From assembly GCF_900167135.1 (NCBI RefSeq), contig NZ_FUWZ01000003.1, positions 496,001 through 560,000 on the forward strand: a stretch of DNA of 64,000 nt. Direction: 5' to 3'. The translations under genes and the position numbers were made by a program. Shown piece by piece: positions 60,175 through 64,000 of the stretch. Every line of letters begins with the position of its first letter. Within the stretch, counting starts at the first letter, position 1. The notes beneath the pieces were generated by a model. That model worked only from the letters and a program-made list of their open reading frames with translations, was not told the origin of the DNA and ran no database searches. Source of the DNA: Chitinophaga eiseniae (GTDB lineage Bacteria > Bacteroidota > Bacteroidia > Chitinophagales > Chitinophagaceae).

Positions 60175-61137
60175 ATGATCAAAGTATCCCACGTCTCAAA
60201 AAGTTTCAGCCACGGCAAAAATGCGGTGAATGATCTGTCCTTTGAAGTCCAGCCCGGAGAAACACTCGTGCTCCTGGGCACCAGCGGCTGCGGAAAAACC
60301 ACAACCCTCCGCATGATCAACCGGCTACTGATTCCGGACACAGGTGACATCTTTATCGGCGACAAAAATATCAATACCGAAACACCGGAAACCCTCCGCC
60401 GCAGTATGGGCTATGTATTGCAGAACACCGGTCTTTTCCCCCATTATACTGTACTTGAAAATATCGCGGTGGTGCCGCAGCTGCTGGGGTGGGACAAGAC
60501 CCGCATCCACTCCCGCGCACTGGCCATCCTGGAAAAACTACGGTTACCGCCTGCCACCTACGGCGACGTATATCCGCAACAACTCAGCGGCGGGCAACAG
60601 CAACGGGTAGGACTGGCGCGCGCCCTCGCCGCAGATCCACCTATCCTCCTGATGGACGAACCCTTTGGGGCACTGGACCCTCTCACCCGCATCAGCGTCC
60701 GGAAAGAGTTTAAACTGCTCGATGAACTGAACAGCAAGACCATCATTCTTGTTACGCATGATGTGGAAGAAGCGTTTGAACTGGGCAACCGTATCTGCAT
60801 CATGAACGAAGGGCGTATTCAGCAACTGGGCTCCGCCACGGAACTGCTGTTTAACCCTGCCAATGATTTTGTGCGGCATTTCCTCGATAAACAACGGCTG
60901 GAGCTGGAACTGAAATCGCTCCGGCTCCGCGACATATGGCCCTACCTGGACAGTGCCGGCGGCAGCACAGGCACCGCCCTGCCACCCGATACCAGCTGCT
61001 GGGACACGCTCGAACATCTCACGGGAAATAAAGCCGGCAGCATTTTGGACGGGCAAAACAAACACCTTGATGGAAACATCCTGATAACCGCCATTAACGC
61101 TTATAAAAAAACTGTCAGCCAGTATGGACACGCCTGA
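60175..61137 (+). CDS. ABC transporter ATPase (EgtV/OpuCA-like)
   Basis: 320 residues. Walker A 'GTSGCGKT' (35-42), Q-loop 'VLQNTGLFPHYTV', signature 'LSGGQQQRVGLARAL' (137-151), Walker B 'ILLMDEPFGALDP' and the H-loop 'VTHDVEEAFELG'. This is the quaternary-amine (ProV/OpuCA) branch. The C-terminal 75 residues are too short for the paired CBS domains of osmoregulated OpuCA. That and the adjacent egtB/egtD genes favour a role like EgtV in ergothioneine transport. Its stop overlaps the permease start by 14 bp. Confidence 0.9.
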   Translation: MIKVSHVSKSFSHGKNAVNDLSFEVQPGETLVLLGTSGCGKTTTLRMINRLLIPDTGDIFIGDKNINTETPETLRRSMGYVLQNTGLFPHYTVLENIAVVPQLLGWDKTRIHSRALAILEKLRLPPATYGDVYPQQLSGGQQQRVGLARALAADPPILLMDEPFGALDPLTRISVRKEFKLLDELNSKTIILVTHDVEEAFELGNRICIMNEGRIQQLGSATELLFNPANDFVRHFLDKQRLELELKSLRLRDIWPYLDSAGGSTGTALPPDTSCWDTLEHLTGNKAGSILDGQNKHLDGNILITAINAYKKTVSQYGHA

Positions 61138-62692
61138 AACATTTATTGATTTTGTCCGGCAGCAGTCCGGTAAACTGCTGGAACAAACACTCACCCATAC
61201 CGGCCTTACGTTTATCTCTGTATTGATAGCCGTTTGCATTGGCGTGCCTGCCGGCATCCTCATATCCCGCCGCAAAAAACTGGCCGGCCCCGTGCTCGGC
61301 ATCACCGGCGTCCTGCAGACCATTCCCAGCATCGCCCTGCTTGGGTTTATGATCCCACTGCTTGGCATCGGCCCCAAACCGGCTATTGTAGCGCTGTTTC
61401 TCTATGCACTGTTACCGGTGGTGCGCAACACCTACACCGGCATCCTGGGCGTAGACCCCAATATTACAGAAGCAGCCACGGGCATGGGCATGAACACCAG
61501 ACAACTGCTGCTGAAAGTACAACTGCCGCTGGCGATGCCCGTCATACTCGCAGGTATCCGCACCGCCACCGTCATCAATGTGGGCGTAGCCACACTGGCA
61601 GCCTATATTGCCGCCGGCGGCCTGGGTGAATTTATCTTCGGCGGCATTGCGCTCAACAATACCAACATGATGCTGGCAGGCGCTATCCCTGCCGCCTTGC
61701 TCGCTATCCTGTTCGACTGGGCGCTGTCACGCCTCCAGCGCGTTAATATGCGCAAAGCGAGGAAAATTGCGCTGGTACTACCCGTCATCCTCGTGCTGCT
61801 GTCTTCTTTTTACCTGCTGCCGGAAACGTACAGCAGTCGCCTCAAAGCCGGCTTCACACCCGAATTCATGGGCCGCAAAGATGGCGCTGTCGGCCTGCGG
61901 AACGTATACGGCCTTCAGCTGCGTACCCTCGTCATCAGCGATATGATCATGTATAAAGCAGCCTATGAAAAAAAGCTGGACGTGATCAGCGGCAGCAGCA
62001 CCGACGGCCGCGTGAAAGCATTTGACCTCATAGTGCTGAAAGATGACAAACACATCTTCCCCCCCTATTACGCCGCTCCCGTGGTACGGCAGGCCGTTCT
62101 GGACAAATACCCCGAGCTGGCGCCGGCGCTGGACCAACTCTCTGGTACAATTAATGATAGCATCATGACGGAACTCAACTACCGGGTGGATTACCTCCAA
62201 CAAAATCCTCAACAGGTAGCCAGAGATTTCCTCGTGTCGGCCGGGTTATGGCAACCAGCACGGAACGGCAGCAAAGGCAACATCCGTATCGGCGCCAAAA
62301 TTTTTGGCGATGGCTATATCCTGGCGAATATGTACAAAATGCTGATTGAAGGCCACACCGATCTGAGCGCTACCACCAAAACAGGACTCGGCGGCACAAA
62401 AATCGTCTTCGACGCACTGGTCAACGATCAGATAGACATGTACCCGGAATATACCGGCACCGGCCTGCTGGTCATCCTGCAGGCGCCGCAAACCACCGTC
62501 GACAGTATCATAGGGGACAACAGGAAAGTGTACGACTACGTAAAGAAAGGATTTGCAGAAAAATACCAGGTACAATGGCTGCAACCCATTGGCTTTAACA
62601 ATACCTACGCGCTGATGATGCGGCGGGAACAGGCTACCCGGCTACACATCAGCAGTATATCCGATTTGGCAACATATGTGCATCATCACTAA
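61124..62692 (+). CDS. ABC permease fused to a circularly permuted substrate-binding domain (EgtU/OpuC-like)
   Basis: 522 residues. Residues 1-232 form the permease with the EAA loop 'EAATGMGMNTRQLLLKVQLP' and a last helix leading out of the membrane. The rest is a quaternary-amine-type binding domain in the wrong order. The part that is normally C-terminal comes first (240-376: 'KAGFTPEFMGRKDG', 'SSTDGRVKAFDLIVLKDD', 'PPYYAAPVVR', 'LNYRVDYLQQ'). A short linker follows. The normally N-terminal part comes last (386-522: 'NIRIGAKIFGDGYI', 'DMYPEYTGTG', 'IGFNNTYALM', 'ISSISDLATYV'). Fusions in the normal order are known in EgtU and OpuC-type systems. It binds and imports a small cationic or zwitterionic solute, here most likely ergothioneine or a precursor. 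Confidence 0.87.
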   Translation: MDTPETFIDFVRQQSGKLLEQTLTHTGLTFISVLIAVCIGVPAGILISRRKKLAGPVLGITGVLQTIPSIALLGFMIPLLGIGPKPAIVALFLYALLPVVRNTYTGILGVDPNITEAATGMGMNTRQLLLKVQLPLAMPVILAGIRTATVINVGVATLAAYIAAGGLGEFIFGGIALNNTNMMLAGAIPAALLAILFDWALSRLQRVNMRKARKIALVLPVILVLLSSFYLLPETYSSRLKAGFTPEFMGRKDGAVGLRNVYGLQLRTLVISDMIMYKAAYEKKLDVISGSSTDGRVKAFDLIVLKDDKHIFPPYYAAPVVRQAVLDKYPELAPALDQLSGTINDSIMTELNYRVDYLQQNPQQVARDFLVSAGLWQPARNGSKGNIRIGAKIFGDGYILANMYKMLIEGHTDLSATTKTGLGGTKIVFDALVNDQIDMYPEYTGTGLLVILQAPQTTVDSIIGDNRKVYDYVKKGFAEKYQVQWLQPIGFNNTYALMMRREQATRLHISSISDLATYVHHH

Positions 62693-62704
62693 CCACCAGT
62701 AGTC

Positions 62705-63853
62705 ATGCAGTTGAAAAAAGATTATCTCACAGTACGGAAAAGAACAGAAGACATCTGCGCACCACTTAAAACGGAAGACTATGTCGTACAACCCGTAGCA
62801 GATGTCAGTCCACCTAAATGGCACCTCGGACACACCACCTGGTTCTTTGAGACGTTTATCCTGATACCTAACGCTAAAGGATACACGGAATTTGACCCGC
62901 AATATAATTTTGTGTTCAACAGCTACTACGAATCCGTAGGCGCCCGCGTTATCCGCACGGACCGCGGCAACCTGAGCCGGCCCGCCGTGGAAGACATCAT
63001 GCGCTACCGCCGTCATGTAGACGAAGCCATGGAAACATTCCTCGGCACGGAACATACACCCGGGCTGCAGGCGCTCATTACGCTCGGGCTCAATCATGAA
63101 GAGCAACACCAGGAATTGTTATACACCGACATCAAATACATACTGGGACATAACCCGCTTTTCCCGGCCTATGACCCTGGTAAAACATCACCGGACACAA
63201 CAAAAGCTGCCGGTTCATGGTTAGAGATGCAGGCAGGTGTTTATGAGATCGGGTTTTCGGGAAACGGATTCAGCTTTGACAATGAACTGGGACGCCATAA
63301 AGTATACCTCGGTGACTACAGCATCAGCGAAGCACTGGTTTCCAACGCGGAATACCTCGATTTCATTCAGGCAGGCGGATACCGCGACTTCCGCTACTGG
63401 CACGCGGAAGGATGGGACTGGGTGAAGAAAAACAACGTGGAAATGCCGATGTACTGGTACAACCTCAACGGCCAGTGGATGCATTACAACTGGCAGGGAT
63501 TACAACCCCTCCTCCCCGATGCACCGCTGTGCCACGTCAGTTACTACGAAGCCGCCGCCTTTGCAGCATGGAAGGGCATGCGCCTGCCGACAGAATTTGA
63601 ATGGGAAGCCGCCGCACCCCGGCTATCGTGGGGAGAGCGCTGGGAATGGACAGAAAGCGCCTATCTCCCCTATCCCGGCTTCACCAAAGCGCCCGGCGCC
63701 ATCGGCGAATACAATGGCAAATTCATGATCAATCAGATGGTACTCAGGGGCGGCTCAGAAGTTACGCCCCCTCATCATAGCCGCATTACTTACCGCAACT
63801 TTTTCCATCCTTCCCTGCGATGGCAATTTACCGGTATCAGGCTGGCAAAATAG
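62705..63853 (+). CDS. egtB: Ergothioneine biosynthesis sulfoxide synthase-type enzyme EgtB
   Basis: 382 residues. An N-terminal DinB-like domain supplies the iron ligands His43 ('WHLGHTTWFFE'), His131 and His135 ('GLNHEEQHQELLY'). A C-terminal formylglycine-generating-enzyme-like fold follows ('ISEALVSNAEYLDFIQAGGY', 'VSYYEAAAFAAWKGMRLPTE', 'LRGGSEVTP', 'RITYRNFFHP', 'GIRLAK'). EgtB joins a thiol (γ-Glu-Cys or cysteine) to trimethylhistidine with oxygen, using non-haem iron. It starts 12 bp after the transporter and is followed by egtD. It is a little shorter than the mycobacterial enzyme. The thiol donor cannot be decided. Confidence 0.93.
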   Translation: MQLKKDYLTVRKRTEDICAPLKTEDYVVQPVADVSPPKWHLGHTTWFFETFILIPNAKGYTEFDPQYNFVFNSYYESVGARVIRTDRGNLSRPAVEDIMRYRRHVDEAMETFLGTEHTPGLQALITLGLNHEEQHQELLYTDIKYILGHNPLFPAYDPGKTSPDTTKAAGSWLEMQAGVYEIGFSGNGFSFDNELGRHKVYLGDYSISEALVSNAEYLDFIQAGGYRDFRYWHAEGWDWVKKNNVEMPMYWYNLNGQWMHYNWQGLQPLLPDAPLCHVSYYEAAAFAAWKGMRLPTEFEWEAAAPRLSWGERWEWTESAYLPYPGFTKAPGAIGEYNGKFMINQMVLRGGSEVTPPHHSRITYRNFFHPSLRWQFTGIRLAK

Positions 63854-63876
63854 GCTTTCATCTAAAAAGACTGCGT

Positions 63877-64000
63877 ATGCAAACCACTGTAATTCCAGAC
63901 AATACCGTCCTTTGTAAAAGGAAACCGGTAACCGGCACTTTTTATCAGGAAGTAATAAAGGGGCTCAGCGCACCGCAGAAATATCTGGACTCCAAGTATT
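63877..64000 (+). CDS. egtD: L-histidine N-alpha-methyltransferase EgtD, N-terminal part (partial at right edge)
   Basis: The window holds the first 41 codons, 23 bp after egtB. The visible sequence 'FYQEVIKGLSAPQKYLDSKY' is the start of the EgtD/DUF2260-like methyltransferase family, whose members read '...V..GLs...K.LPskYFYD'. EgtD makes trimethylhistidine (hercynine) from histidine and S-adenosylmethionine, the substrate of EgtB. The position right after egtB is the strongest support; the methyltransferase motifs lie beyond the window. Confidence 0.78.
   Translation, partial: MQTTVIPDNTVLCKRKPVTGTFYQEVIKGLSAPQKYLDSKY

Noticed and set aside
60175-62692. Annotation of the ABC transporter as a glycine betaine/choline (osmoprotectant) system
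   Set aside because: The ATPase and permease do belong to that family, but the operon contains egtB and egtD, the ATPase lacks paired CBS domains and the permease/binding fusion resembles EgtU. Ergothioneine is the better guess, though not proven.

Overview
The window looks like the chromosome of a Chitinophaga-like member of the Bacteroidota (Chitinophagaceae). It carries two SusC/SusD pairs, many secreted carbohydrate enzymes, and a large protease ending in a type IX secretion/gliding C-terminal domain. Its promoters fit the Bacteroidota pattern (TTG, about 19-20 bp, TAnnTTTG). No rRNA, tRNA, CRISPR array or insertion sequence was recognised.

Layout. 1-775 is the tail of a LacI-type regulator. 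785-12880 is a long minus-strand catabolic operon: SusC, SusD, a pectin-lyase-fold (GH28-related) protein, a class III aminotransferase, an enolase-superfamily sugar-acid dehydratase, an SDR dehydrogenase, a ceramidase-like hydrolase and an SSS symporter. A GntR/FadR-type regulator lies upstream (13260-13898), and matching half-site pairs sit before both susC and the regulator. 13993-15600 holds a TlpA-like thioredoxin and an ArsR-SRPBCC pair. 15770-23203 is a second locus (SusC, SusD, GH78 rhamnosidase). 23524-29017 is mixed: HxlR regulator and truncated haemoglobin, a small membrane protein, a sulfatase, an unknown membrane protein and an Hpt protein. 29178-32931 has an MsbA-like ABC exporter and two GT2 glycosyltransferases. 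33433-35612 has a secreted NUC1 nuclease and a small exported protein around a 62-bp inverted repeat. 35807-41004 has a CoA transferase and an M43 metalloprotease. 41172-45930 has a Bcr/CflA exporter, an AraC regulator, a TfoX-like protein, a decayed CPA1 antiporter fragment, and a two-gene unit of a polynucleotide-kinase-like P-loop protein and a Thg1-like 3'-5' RNA polymerase. 46004-52346 has GH3, a class V PLP enzyme, a GntR-TSUP-DUF1634 operon and an aldo/keto reductase. 52459-54952 is an EF-G paralogue behind a long leader. 54996-58478 has an unrecognised secreted protein and DusB.

58743-64000 is an operon of a flavin disulfide reductase, an ABC ATPase, a permease/substrate-binding fusion, EgtB and the start of EgtD. 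The setting points to ergothioneine synthesis plus transport, rather than the osmoprotectant uptake that family names would suggest. The binding domain of the fusion is circularly permuted.

The strongest leads are the permuted transporter in the ergothioneine operon, the kinase/Thg1-like RNA-repair pair, the unusual enzyme set of the first Sus operon with its predicted regulon, and two promoter-terminator leaders (before the ABC exporter and the EF-G paralogue).
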